Assembly (NCBI GenBank): GCA_025331565.1
Contig: JAFREQ010000008.1
Coordinates: 186,001 to 250,000 of the forward strand
Direction: 5' to 3'
DNA length: 64,000 nucleotides
Source: Holacanthus passer
Taxonomy: Eukaryota > Chordata > Actinopteri > Pomacanthidae
Shown here: one piece after another, positions 26,909-37,563 of the stretch
Layout of the letters: each line of letters starts with the position of its first letter
Numbering within the stretch: position 1 is the first letter of the stretch
Program-made: the position numbers and the translations under genes
The notes under the pieces: model-generated
Told to the model about the DNA's origin: nothing
Seen by the model: the letters and a program-made list of their open reading frames with translations, nothing else
Databases searched by the model: none

Positions 26909-27460
26909 CTTCTGCTGTGGAGAGAGATGAGACCTCTTGAGTAAAGATCTGAGACGGCAGGGAAGGAGTTCATCAAGTTATCATAAATCAGTGGGCAGGC
27001 ATACTTAACTTTTAACAATCTGAGTGGGAGATGAGTTGAAAATGTAGAGGAAAATACATTTTTGGACAGCATGAATACACTGATGGAAACTAATCAGTGT
27101 TTAATTTTACTTGATCCTGTCTTTTAAGAGGGTTTGTTTAAACGCAATACTGTGCCATTTAATATATATATATAACATCTATCCTGTTGCTTTGTACCAA
27201 CATATACATATATAACATATTGTGAATACAGTGCAAGCTAACATGGCTGCTGGCAACTCAGCTTAATGTTAGCTAACTCGAACAAAGACAAATATCAGCG
27301 ACTAATGGAGCAAACTGTAAGTATTGTTGAGGATATTATAGTCAGCTACTAACGCTACAATCTCTTTACCAGAGGGTCTTTATCTTTACTTTTACCTTTT
27401 GACTAAGCCAACATGAAGTTAGTTTGCATTAAGCCGTTAGCCGGTCAATGCTAACCTTAC

Positions 27461-27600
27461 CCGATAATCTTTAACGTTACGTTCCACCAACAAAGCCACG
27501 TTTCTTAAGTCATTTCACAGAACGCTGACTTTGCTTCCAACAAATACAGCCAGTGGACACATTTGCACCTCTCAATCTTCAAACTGTTCGGCTAGCTAAC
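27461..27600 (-). other. Probable 5' untranslated exon of gtf2e1
   Basis: The ATG-containing exon of gtf2e1 is preceded by a splice acceptor at about 26914, so a separate leader exon is needed. A donor GTAAGG on the minus strand next to position 27461 is the best candidate noticed. The 5' boundary is a guess. Confidence 0.4.
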
Positions 27601-27868
27601 ATGCTTCATGAATTATATTGAAAAGACAAAACCCCGGAAATAAAATCAGAACCGCAACAAAGGTTTTCTTCAAGTCCAATGGCCGAGCTGTACAAACTGA
27701 ACTCGATAGCCAATAGAAATAAAGGAATGGTGATTGATTCAATATTTGACGAATGGCTCTGCTTGCTGTCTGATGAAGCCGGTTTTTGGTAACCAATCAG
27801 ATTAGAGAAGTTATATTATAGGCGGGGTTTCCATTGTTTTCTTCCGGGTCGTGACTGTCACTGTAAAA
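27600..27868. promoter_or_regulatory. Bidirectional promoter between gtf2e1 (minus) and rabl3 (plus)
   Basis: Only a few hundred bases separate the two divergent transcription units. Motifs seen: CCAAT boxes at 27676-27680, 27710-27714 and 27793-27797, a GC box GGCGGGG at 27821-27827, and an ETS-type CTTCCGGGT at 27841-27849, about 20 bases before the rabl3 ATG. No TATA box is obvious. CCAAT plus GC-box plus ETS sites without TATA is typical of housekeeping bidirectional promoters. Motifs are read directly; their use is inferred. Confidence 0.65.
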
Positions 27869-30800
27869 ATGGCTTCTCTTGACAGGGTAAAAGTATTAGT
27901 TTTAGGAGATTCTGGTAAGTTAACTACATTTTTCCGCAAATCAGACTCTTACAAAAAAGTACTTGCTTATTTGTAAAGACATTTATTTATTCTGGTAAAT
28001 GTCTCCCGGTTTGCAACCCTTTTAATCTTTAATTAAGGGACTTCAAACTCAAGTCAAAACTCTGTTCCAGTTTCTCTGTGAACCTGACTATCTGACGCAA
28101 CATAATTGTCGTGTTTACTTATGAATTCAGATTAAAAGTGAACCGGCAGGTGGTGCTTAATTTAAAAGCCATATTTGCACCTTTTATAGTGAATTCACAT
28201 TTGCCTACGTGGTGCATTTGCTTTAAGAAGCCTCCTTAGTTTAAGACGAATCGACACCAGAAGTTGAAATTTTATAGAAACGTATTGGCCGAATCAAAGA
28301 GTGAAACCCAACAGCTTGTTAGAGATATTTACTGATGTTCTACAATGTATATGCTACAAAGGAAACGAAGGATATATTACACTGACATGTTTTTTAAGTG
28401 GAGGTTTGTTATCTTATAAAAATGAACCACGTCTTCACTGTCCTACAATCAGCAGCAGTAACTTTAAAGCACTTTATCAAGACTGAAAGACGCTGAAAGT
28501 CAGTTATTATCATCTGAATGTGTGTCTTTGTGTATAGGAATCATTGCATGAGTTTATATTTTCAGTCGTCTACCCACTGTCCTTGTGCTTTGCAGGGGTG
28601 GGCAAGTCCTCCTTGGTCCATCTGCTGTGTCAGAATCAGGTGTTAGGAAATCCATCGTGGACTGTTGGTTGTTCTGTGGATGTACGGGTAAGCAGATCGA
28701 ACACCTCCTAATTTTCGAAATGTCATTGAGATAAGATCTAAAATGATGCTGCTGGCTTTTGATGCATTAATGTGTACATTACTTACTGTTGCAGCTGGTA
28801 AAGGTTAATTTTATATGCTGCTGGGTAGCTTGTGAATTTCTCCCCAGGGGATCAATAAAGTCTTGACCTATAATACTACATCATAATTTATTTGTTGTCA
28901 TGCTAGATATAATTTAGTATAGCACTTGCATGATACAGCTGCTCAGAGGATTAAAAGTGTCAAAATTCAACTACAGGTCCAAGACTACAAGGAAGGAACC
29001 CCGGAGGAAAAAACCTACTACATTGAACTCTGGGATGTCGGAGGATCTGTTGGCAGTGCCAGCAGCGTCAAAAGCACCAGAGCAGTCTTTTACAATTCAG
29101 TAAACGGTAAATATGATTTTATATGATTATTTAAAGAAATCTGAACTCAATAGGAATGCTGTTATTTACTTATGTAATTGTCTGCATTTGTTTCAGGAAT
29201 TATGTTGGTACACGATTTAACAAATAAGAAATCCTCTCAGAATCTCTACCGATGGTCACTAGAAGCTTTAAACAAGGATTGTTCTCCAACAGGAGTTATC
29301 GTCTCAAACGGGTATTTTGTTTTTACACAGATTTATACTCACTGACAGAGCTGTCAAAATGTAAAGATGTTTAATTGTGACTGAAAATGTTGCACTGAGA
29401 AGTCATAATCTTTTTTTTCCCCTACAGCGACTATGACCGAGAGCAGTTTGCTGAGAACCCAGTGCCTTTGCTGCTTATTGGCACCAAGTTTGACCAGATC
29501 CCAGAGAACAAACGCAATGAAGTTCTCACTCGGACAGCCTTCCTGTCTGAAGACTTCAATGCAGAGGAGATCAATCTTGTAGGTCAACTTTTGCTGGCTT
29601 CATTTATGTGTTAAAATAACAGCCTTTTTAAAGGTTTCTGTTGCAGGAATGTTCCATAAAAACATTGTTCAACTATAACAAGACAAATAAAGCTGCAATG
29701 CTTGATGGGTATTTAGCATCTGGTACAATGTCCCTTTTCATTTCACCACAGTGACAGCACTGCTGGAGAACAGTGCTGAGTTGCAAAATAAGAATACTGT
29801 TATCACTTCTCTCACAAGCTGTATCAGTGATGGATGACTGTTCTTATCTCTGGTGCTTAATTAATGACCATTACGAGTGCATTGAGGAAGACTTGTCCTT
29901 GATTCTTACTAATCTAAGCAACCTTTAAGATTCCCCAATACATTATCCTAACATGAAGCAGAGTTGTAAAAATTCCAACCAAAATATAGAGTAAAGCATG
30001 TGTCTCAAAGTAGTGATGGCTGGAGAAACAGGACCACTGTGGATTAGAGAAATGGAAACATTACCTGTGTATGCAGTGAACTGGCTAATGTGATATTCCC
30101 CCATACATCCTCTTGTGGTGTATAAAGAGCTCATTTAGGTCAGTTTCTATGGAGTTTATTTTTAATAAGACACCAGAAAACTTGCATGCAGGAATTTGCA
30201 CACTTCACACATGCATGTTTTATGTTTGAAGTCAGTGAATCATTACTGTGAGTGACTGCAGTATCGGCTACAAAATTATGTTTTGATCCACTCAGCAATT
30301 ATTTCTCAAATTTAAATTGTTTCGTCACAAATGTAGAAAATGTATCTTGTCGCTTTATAATCAATGGATGGAGCTGTAGTAACTTCATATGTTTTATACT
30401 TTCCTATTCACAATAGAAACTCAGACCTGTAGTAATATTGTAGCAACTATGTGTATGATATTAAAATCTGACTTTGGCGACATCTAGTGATAAAATTAAA
30501 GAAGGCATCCTGGCAGGCAGACATGCCAATTTTTTAAATATTATTATATATATATATTTTAATTTATTTTACAAGCAAACAAAAGCATATGCCATCAGAA
30601 GAATTTGAGAGAAGGTATAGTCACATACACACTCTTTACATGCAGTTGTAAGATTTCACCTGACAAAGACAAGACTGACTTTGTTTGAGGTTTGTGGCTG
30701 AAGTGCTATTTTGTTTTCCCAGGACTGCACCAACCCGAGATACCTTGCTGCAGGCACATCAAATGCAGTGAAGCTTAGCAGGTTCTTTGACAAGGTGAGA

Positions 30801-31430
30801 AACCCAGAGTTCTAGAAAGGCCACATGCAGTTATTTTCTGTTTCTTTTAAATACAGTATATACACTGTGGTGTGGATCGACTGAGGGGAACCGAAACCAT
30901 CAAATGTTCACAATGAAGACAAATTCAACCTCCTCCAAACTATGAATTATTTGCAGACATTATTTAATGTACAATCATTTCTTGGTAAATTGAATTCCAA
31001 TACGAAAATTACAGTATATATCATTCCAAAGTGACAGTTTTGACTCGGGCCTAGTTACCTTTTTAGGTCATACTACTATAACTTTTATGACATGTTAGAC
31101 ATCAATCTTTTTAGAGCAAAGGAAAAAAGTTTTTCACCTTTAAATCTCAAACCATCAAACAGGTAATAGAGAAGAGATATTTCACAAGAGATCCAAGTCA
31201 GGTGAGTCAGTTTTGCATTTTCTGTCAAAAATATCAGCAAATCAAAATGTTATAATTTTTTTGGTCAAAGGAGATTTTTTCTGAAAATCAGAATTCATTT
31301 GTAACTGATGAAGATTTAATTTTAAGTTGAACTGTAACTTTAAAACCGCTCATTTTTTTCACTTTCTCTGCAGATGACGGGTTTCACAGACAGAAAACGG
31401 TTCAACTTCAAAAGTTTGCATTATGACTGA
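27869..31430 (+). CDS. rabl3: Rab-like protein 3, complete, 8 exons
   Basis: RABL3 is an atypical small GTPase of the Rab-like group. It dimerises and has been linked to RAS-pathway control and lymphoid development. Exons: 27869-27914, 28596-28687, 28977-29106, 29197-29311, 29428-29578, 30723-30794, 31163-31201, 31374-31430. They total 702 bp (233 aa plus stop; human 236), with consistent phases and GT-AG sites. Seen in the protein: MASLDRVKVLVLGDS start; P-loop GDSGVGKS at residues 13-20; WDVGGS in place of the usual Rab WDTAGQ, a hallmark of RABL3; TKFD in the G4 position; the conserved DCTNPRYLAAG block; and the end FKSLHYD with no C-terminal prenylation cysteine. The last exon is slightly shorter than in human, missing a few residues before LKSLHYD. 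It shares a promoter with gtf2e1. Confidence 0.97.
28808..28875 (+). repeat. LINE/SINE-type 3' tail in rabl3 intron 2
   Basis: 'gtgaatttctccccagggga' followed by TCAATAAAGT is typical of the 3' ends of fish LINE and tail-sharing SINE elements. A similar tail occurs at 36725-36785. The element bodies are not recognisable. Confidence 0.5.
29579..30722 (+). other. rabl3 intron 5, nothing recognised
   Basis: 1.1 kb intron in phase 0 between the exons ending EEINL and starting DCTNP. AT-rich, with a short TA repeat near 30545. No coding or RNA signal is seen. Confidence 0.7.
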
Positions 31431-31645
31431 CATCAGTGGTCTGTGGTTTGACCATAATGCCTTTGGGCTTTTACACCACGAGTAAACCATCACACTCACT
31501 GGTATACTTTCTATACCTGCAACCCCCCTGGCCCACTTTTTTATTTCCACTGTCGTTTCTTCTTCATGCAAAACACTTTTTCATCTGCTGTTATATAAAA
31601 ACTTAAAATTCTACTAAAAAGCCACAAGAAATAGAACTCTAGAAT

Positions 31646-31651
31646 AATAAA
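31646..31651 (+). terminator. rabl3 polyadenylation signal
   Basis: AATAAA about 215 bases after the rabl3 stop codon, the first canonical hexamer on this strand downstream of the gene. Confidence 0.6.
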
Positions 31652-31890
31652 GAGATATTTGTAAATAATTGCACAGGAATTTTGCAAAAGGGAGTTGAGC
31701 ACATTTTAGGAAAGAAGAGCTTTAGAAATATGATTTGAAAGGATATAGGCACATGCTATAAATGTACAGTGATATTTTGTGTTAAGTTTAATTCCACATT
31801 TTTTCATTGCTATCAGATGTGTTTTATCTCCACATGCAAAACATTCACTTTTTTTTTTCCAAATCATTAATCATCATTAATTCTCTAAAT

Positions 31891-32310
31891 CAGGAGTTTT
31901 CAAAGTCAGACTGTTGTGGGCCTCCCCTCAGACAAAAAGGCTGTCCCTCACCCCCTTATTTTATTTCCTTAGTTGCCTGGATGCCTATGGGATCATGATT
32001 ATGTTATTTGATACCATAGATGTTCAACTATTGAGCCAAGATAGCCCATTATTGTTGTTAGACATAACTACATTAAAAACAGCTCTGTCCTAAGGCATTT
32101 TATAGTTTCTAACTCTGGGAAAGTGAGAAAATTTCCCAAAACTACTGTATGTCTGAACTATCTCTTTAACCAAATCACACACATTTAGGCTATTCTATGT
32201 GATCTCCTTTGGATAAATAATGGAATAACTAAATGAATATTTTTTTCATGCCCATTCACTGAGCCTCCCCAAATAATTAGGAGGCCCACCTCCCACTTTG
32301 AAAACCTCTG
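31891..32310. mobile_element. Non-autonomous hAT-type element (MITE), 420 bp
   Basis: Left end CAGGAGTTTTCAAAG and right end CTTTGAAAACCTCTG form imperfect 15-bp terminal inverted repeats, and similarity continues inward (GGGCCTCCC on the left, GGAGGTGGGCCTCC on the reverse of the right end). The element is flanked by identical 8-bp copies CTCTAAAT at 31883-31890 and 32311-32318. An 8-bp target duplication and CAG...CTG ends are diagnostic of hAT transposons. There is no transposase frame, so it would have been moved in trans. It sits between the 3' ends of rabl3 and the protease gene. Confidence 0.9.
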
Positions 32311-32324
32311 CTCTAAATGTTTGC

Positions 32325-32330
32325 TTTATT
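32325..32330 (-). terminator. Protease gene polyadenylation signal
   Basis: AATAAA on the minus strand about 63 bases after the protease stop codon, just outside the hAT-type element. Confidence 0.6.
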
Positions 32331-32392
32331 AAGCCATGTCATTTAATAAGCAAGTGAATAAAGGGCAATATTCAAGGCCTCTGAATAGTGGC

Positions 32393-34103
32393 TCATGCAA
32401 CATTCCCCAATCCCTGCATCACTTTCTTGATCCAGGGGAGAAAGAAATGGATCTTAGTGAAGACGTGGGGATACTTGGGATTATTACAATCATTCTTAAA
32501 GGTGTAAGCTGTTATACCTTGAGGCTTGGAGTTACAGATAAGTGGTCCGCCGGAATCACCCTGCAAAAAAGGCAAGAAAGATACTTGATTTAATGGTCTG
32601 TAAAAATAAAAAATAAAAAAATACATTTGTTTTTCATCAATAAAGGAAAACGGTTTTCTCCATCGTTGCAGCATTATTGATGCATTTTACTGTGTATAAA
32701 TGTAGCTGTTTGTGCACGCAGGGTAGCAGGAACACAAGAACAGACTGAAATACAGACACTACTTGATTTTGATTTGATTACCTGGCAAACCCCGCCCTTC
32801 TTTTTGTCAAACTTGGTGCATAGCATGCGATTACTATCAAACGATTCCTGCCATATATTTTTGCACTCATGGATGAATTGCATCTTCTCCGTGGTCTCCT
32901 TCAGCACATGTGATGGAGGCTTGTTGGCTCCAGTTCTGCCCCAGCCAGCAACGGCACATTTAATGTTGGCGGGGATTTTCCCATCTTTCTTCGGCAGTCC
33001 GATGACCTTCACATACTTGTTCAGTTTGGCCTTGTTCTTTAACTGAAAAAGAGAGCAAAGCAGAGCTGGAAATCACAGCAGCTATAATTTGTTAGCTTCA
33101 TGTCTCCCATCTGTCAGACATGTTCATGTCCTCTTTAAGCAACACAGAGGTTTTAGCTGAAGCACCTCACCCCCACATCCTCACCAGCTTCAGTGCAAAC
33201 ATTAGATGCAAGAAAATGAAAGTGAGAGCATAGCAGCAACTACATTGTGCAAACTACTTTACACTTTAAAAAACAAAAAAAGATATTTAGTTTTAATATG
33301 AACATCTCTATTTACCTTAATTAGCATAATGTCATAATCATATTTTCCAGTGAATTTTGGATGTGGTATGAACTTGGCCACTTGGATCCATTGCTGACTT
33401 TTCTCTTTTTTGCTTATGTCATGTGCTCCAAGTACCACCATCATTCTCTGAGGTCTGAAAAACAAGCAAACAAATAATGTAAAAATGACTGAAAACATTA
33501 ATGATAAAGTCCAATATAACTACATTGACTTCGAAATAATAAATAAAATGACAATATAAAAAGTCAATCATTTCCTTGATCGCAAATATTTTCTTAACCT
33601 ACATACACACATGCAATATGACAGTTAAGTGATACAACAGTTAACTATTAAAAGTAATTAACACCAAATCATTTGTAAATTACCAATAATGATTAATGGG
33701 AATAAAACAATTATCTAACTACAAATAATTAGTCCACTAAGTTTTTCTTTTTCACTTTGTGATTCTGCATAATAAACTCACGTTTGGCAGTGTGCAGCAG
33801 TTAAAACAAAGTCCTCCCGAATCAGAATCCCGCCACATGTATGGTTTCCAAAAACCTGGAGCGATGCCATGTAGGGTCTGGAATGAGGCTTTGCAACTCT
33901 ACCACCCACGATGCCGCTCTCAGAAGCCCCTGATATGAGGACGGAAGGTAAATTAGTGAACAGATTACAAAGTGCAAAATAATTTTTTTAGATATATTAA
34001 AAAATATTTTGTCACTTCTCTACCATTGAAATGAATCTCATGAAATCTTACCAGTGAGGGAGAGCAGCTGAAAGAACAATATAATGCAGTATGCATGGAT
34101 CAT
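32393..34103 (-). CDS. Granzyme-like chymotrypsin-fold serine protease (S1A), complete, 5 exons
   Basis: Secreted or granule serine protease of the granzyme/mast-cell protease group. Minus-strand exons: 34052-34103, 33782-33929, 33316-33454, 32782-33042, 32393-32560. They total 768 bp (255 aa plus stop) with intron phases 1, 2, 0, 0, the granzyme gene plan. Seen: signal peptide MIHAYCIILFFQLLSL; short propeptide ending SESG before IVGG at residue 24; His64 in LTAAHC, Asp108 in DIMLIK and Ser203 in GDSGGP form the triad. Eight cysteines fit the pairs 42-58, 136-201, 168-182 and 191-220, so the 191-220 bridge missing from granzyme B is present, as in granzymes A and K. Unlike those tryptases, the base of the S1 pocket (position 189) is Gly197, and position 226 aligns with His232, so trypsin-like specificity is not expected. 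It could equally be named mast-cell protease- or duodenase-like. Confidence 0.92.
32707..32766. repeat. Fragment of dispersed repeat family R1 in the protease gene
   Basis: 'gtgcacgcagggtagcagga' followed by ACACAAGA and 'aaatacagacact' matches the left end of copy C ('gtgcaagcggggtggcagga', then ACACAATA and 'aaaatgcagacact'). It occupies part of protease intron 4 and ends about 15 bases from exon 4. Confidence 0.65.
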
Positions 34104-35539
34104 GGTTGTACAGATGTAAAAGCTGAACAGTCTGGGTGGTAGCGCTCCCCCTCACCACCTTTTGTAGTCAACCTTCCACCTCCCCCAACGGAAACTTTGT
34201 GGGCAGGTGTCAAAATCGTTGCTGCACAGAAGAGATGGGATCACACCTTGCAGCATAAGTGAGACCCCTTTATGCAAACTGATACAACTGTCAGCTTGTT
34301 ATGTGAGTTGGTGCATATTTGTCATTGTTAAATCACAAATAATCTAAATGTGGAGCACTTGTGGGATTGTAGTTTTATGTTACAGTGAAAATAATAATAA
34401 AGAGGAGTTTAGGTCCTGTCTACCATTGGCCAAAAATCAGAAAGGTCCATATTTACTGTAGATAATCACATGTTTGTTTTTCATCACAGGCTACATTTGC
34501 TCTAAAGGAAGAGAGTTGAGGTGAAAGGTCAATATTTAAGTGGAAAACTATGTAGGCCACATTAACCACAGTGTGAACAAACATAGTCACACACATTGTT
34601 GTTTCCTGGCCCAAATTATTTTCATGGTTTTTCAAAAGACAAACATTCTAGTATTTTACTACGTGCAGTTTTTAAATTCAGTGTTAATAGAGGCTGTAAA
34701 CAAACAGATTCTTTTGAAGCCCATTACTGAACCTGATTAACTAAACACTTGTCTGATGCTTTGTCTATACGACCACATTGAGCTTTGTGGATTTCTGGAA
34801 GTTGGTGAGATATTGGACGTCCATTTAAAGCATTAATATTGTTTCCTCTTTTTTTTATTTTAATTTTTAAACATTCAACAAGTGAGCAGTAAATTCTCAC
34901 TTGTTGGTTGTTGTTGGGTTATTATATACTGGCCAGTTTATCTACTGACCAGTAGATGGTGCTATGGGTTTTTTTTCTGTCCATAAAATACTGTTTGGAA
35001 AGAAAATTAGCAGCCCAGCTCATATAGTTTACTTATCTTACTTCTGATAGTGTAACATGTTGAGGTTTCTGGTGATGACCATCCCATAGGTTAGAATATT
35101 AACTTCCAGTTTTCTGTTGTAGTGTCATTTCTGTTTACAGGTAGATTTGAAATTGCTGTGAAGTTGAAGACATTTCAAATTATGTTATAAATTACAGTCA
35201 GAAAATGTTCTAGGTTGGTGAGAGTTTCCATGTTGGTGCTTTCATTGTCCTTCATTGTTCTTTAATGTGAGTAACTCTAATGTGTTTGCACAGTAAGATT
35301 GAGAAACTTAAAGTACACACTACCTTATAGGAGGTGGTGACATTTACTATATGTGTATTTTCCAGCAGCAGGGTTATACTCAGATAACAGTTTGTGGATT
35401 GTGCAATTCTTTTGAGATCATTTAAACGCCAGTCGGTCTTAATGGCGCTGGTCTAGTCGAGCTCACCTCTTTGTTACCCTGATATCTTGCAGTATTTATT
35501 TATGGAGGGAACATGGTTAGAAGTGCAGACAATACACTC

Positions 35540-36300
35540 CCATAAGTCCTTTGACTCGGTGTAGCTGAAACAGACTTTGATGTTTCCAACATTATGTAAC
35601 GTTGCCTATGAAGTATCACACTCTCTCAACGGCCACGGAAAACTGTTTTGTGGGATCGTCATGTGATTTTAAGGTGATGGTCCCAACGTATTCCCGAGAC
35701 ACGACCAGCTCAGGTGGATTTGCAATTGAACCACTGACGAGAGCAGCAATCAGACAGCAAGTCTTAATTTCATCAGCTTCTTATCAGAGTCAGAGTGTTA
35801 AACAAATTGGATTTTATGTTCAGATAACGAGCCGGAGCTCATCTTTTGATGTAAAGTACTCTTAATATGACAGTAAATGTAGCTCAGTGAAATGATGAAA
35901 AGGAAATATTTAGGATATATAAACATATAAAGACTGGAACAGGTGAGAAACTGAGCTTCCTGAACAGCTACGTTTAAACTCACCACAGACTTCTCAGTGA
36001 CCATCTTTGCTGTTTGACAAAAGTCAGTACAGAAGTTTACAACAAACAGCTTCCTCAGTAACAGGAAAGCATGTTAACACTGCTTGAGCTACAAGGTTTC
36101 AGCAGCGCGACCCCAACCTCTGCAGGGCAAACAGAGACAACAGAAGCTGCAGCTACACCTCCACCACAGACTGGAAAAAAACAATATACCAGTTCAGTAG
36201 TTAGTAAGAGGGGGCGATATTTAAACCGGGCCTGCAGCACTTTGTGTTTCTTAGTAATTTCAGTACTTCTTTTACTGTGCATTCTCCACAATAATAAAGA
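35540..36300. repeat. Probable dispersed teleost repeat with a chance open frame
   Basis: Strings such as 'cctttgactcggtgtagctg', 'tcatgtgattttaaggtgat' and 'ttttatgttcagataacgag' are familiar to me from a multi-copy sequence in percomorph genomes. A 77-codon plus-strand frame at 36071-36304 ends in a hydrophobic stretch, but it lies in this repeat-like sequence and has no known domain. Ends are not defined. Confidence 0.45.
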
Positions 36301-36724
36301 ATAACAGAAGAAGAAAGAGGTAAAAGTGAAATGTCTGATAGAGTATGTTGTGCAACAATTAGAGGACACAGGTCAAAAGGTCTGGTACTATTTCATCAAT
36401 AAACTACCCTACTCACAGACTTTTTAGTTAACATATTAAAGAAGAAAAACGAGTTGTGCATATAATGTCTGGCACCTGCCAAAAGAGACAACAACAACAA
36501 AAAGAACAAACTAATATAAAGATTTTGAGACCACATAGCATCTGTGGGTTCATCTGTTGGAGTCAGGGACAAAATGAGGTGATACAAAATGGGATTTGAA
36601 GATAAGGTGTCACATAATTTTTTTTCTGTATATAATCTCGTGTATATTTGTTAAATTTGTAAATACTTTTTAGCTTGTTATATTTTGCATTTTTTTACTA
36701 TTTAACTGTCCTATTGTCTTTGCT

Positions 36725-36785
36725 GCTGTGCATTGCGAATTTCCCCACTGATTGACGAATAAAGGTTTATCTTATCTCTTATCTT
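36725..36785 (+). repeat. LINE/SINE-type 3' tail
   Basis: 'gcgaatttccccactgattg' then ACGAATAAAGG, followed by TTATCTTATCTCTTATCT tandem units. This is the typical 3' end of a truncated fish LINE or related SINE. Confidence 0.55.
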
Positions 36786-37323
36786 TTTCCAGCAAAGGGA
36801 GAGTCACCAAAAATTATAATTATATAATATATAATTTGGTCCTGTGGCTCCACCCTAAGGACAACTTTCATATTTTGTTTGAAAGTTTTCCATGAATGCC
36901 AAAGTCAACTGACAGTTTAGTTTTCTGATGTTTGATGATGAACTTAAAAAAAAAAAAAATTCCTGAACGTTCTGCATTAACACAAGCATTGTTGACAGCA
37001 AACTAGCAGGAACCTTAAAGCAAAACTTTCATTGAAAGGTCACTGGTTCAAAGTCGAGCATCACTATAATAAGAGAAAACAGCCCTCTGGTTCATCAGAA
37101 AGCCTCTGACACAAACCTTGATGGTGATTGTATTTATTGTATTGTATTATTGTATTTCCAGGTTTTGCATTTGCTTCAGGTGACGTATTGGACCATGTGT
37201 TGTACATAAGCAATAAAATTGAAAACAAACCTCTCAGTGGCGAAACTTCAAAGTGAGGAAATTGTATTTAAGCCTGTTATTAAAATAAATACAAATAAAT
37301 CCAATTTAAAATCTAAAAGAAAT

Positions 37324-37329
37324 TTTATT
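37324..37329 (-). terminator. ugt1 polyadenylation signal
   Basis: AATAAA on the minus strand about 235 bases after the ugt1 stop codon. Confidence 0.5.
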
Positions 37330-37433
37330 TGCTTGGTTTTGTAGTTTGTTTCCCAGAAAATGACTTAATTCAATTCACTGCCAACATCATGTTACACATG
37401 TGTTGAAGACAACGTAGTAGTGGCTCTTGGCAC

Positions 37434-37506
37434 ATTTTACACACACACATACATACATATATTGTACATACAGACACATCACACACCTGCACACACACAT
37501 GTGTGA

Positions 37507-37539
<33 letters not shown>

Positions 37540-37545
37540 ATATGT
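37434..37545. repeat. Compound (CA)/(TA) microsatellite
   Basis: Interrupted CA units, then about ten AT units near 37507-37526, then AC units. It lies in the 3' UTR or flank of ugt1. Confidence 0.9.
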
Positions 37546-37563
37546 ACGTGTGCATTAGAAGCT

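Larger units (their letters stand above)
34104..37563. other. Intergenic region between the protease and ugt1 genes
   Basis: Upstream of the protease start and downstream of the ugt1 stop. Both genes are on the minus strand. No gene is recognised. It contains the repeat at about 35540-36300, a LINE-type tail near 36725-36785 and compound microsatellites at 37434-37545. The protease promoter should lie just above 34103, but no clear TATA box or other motif was identified. Confidence 0.6.

Noticed and set aside
36071..36304. 77-codon plus-strand frame with a hydrophobic C-terminal stretch
   Set aside because: Sits in a sequence I recognise as multi-copy in fish; no known domain and no splice partners.
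37020..37080. GGTTCAAAGTC string resembling a tRNA B box
   Set aside because: No matching A box, acceptor stem or anticodon arm could be drawn around it.
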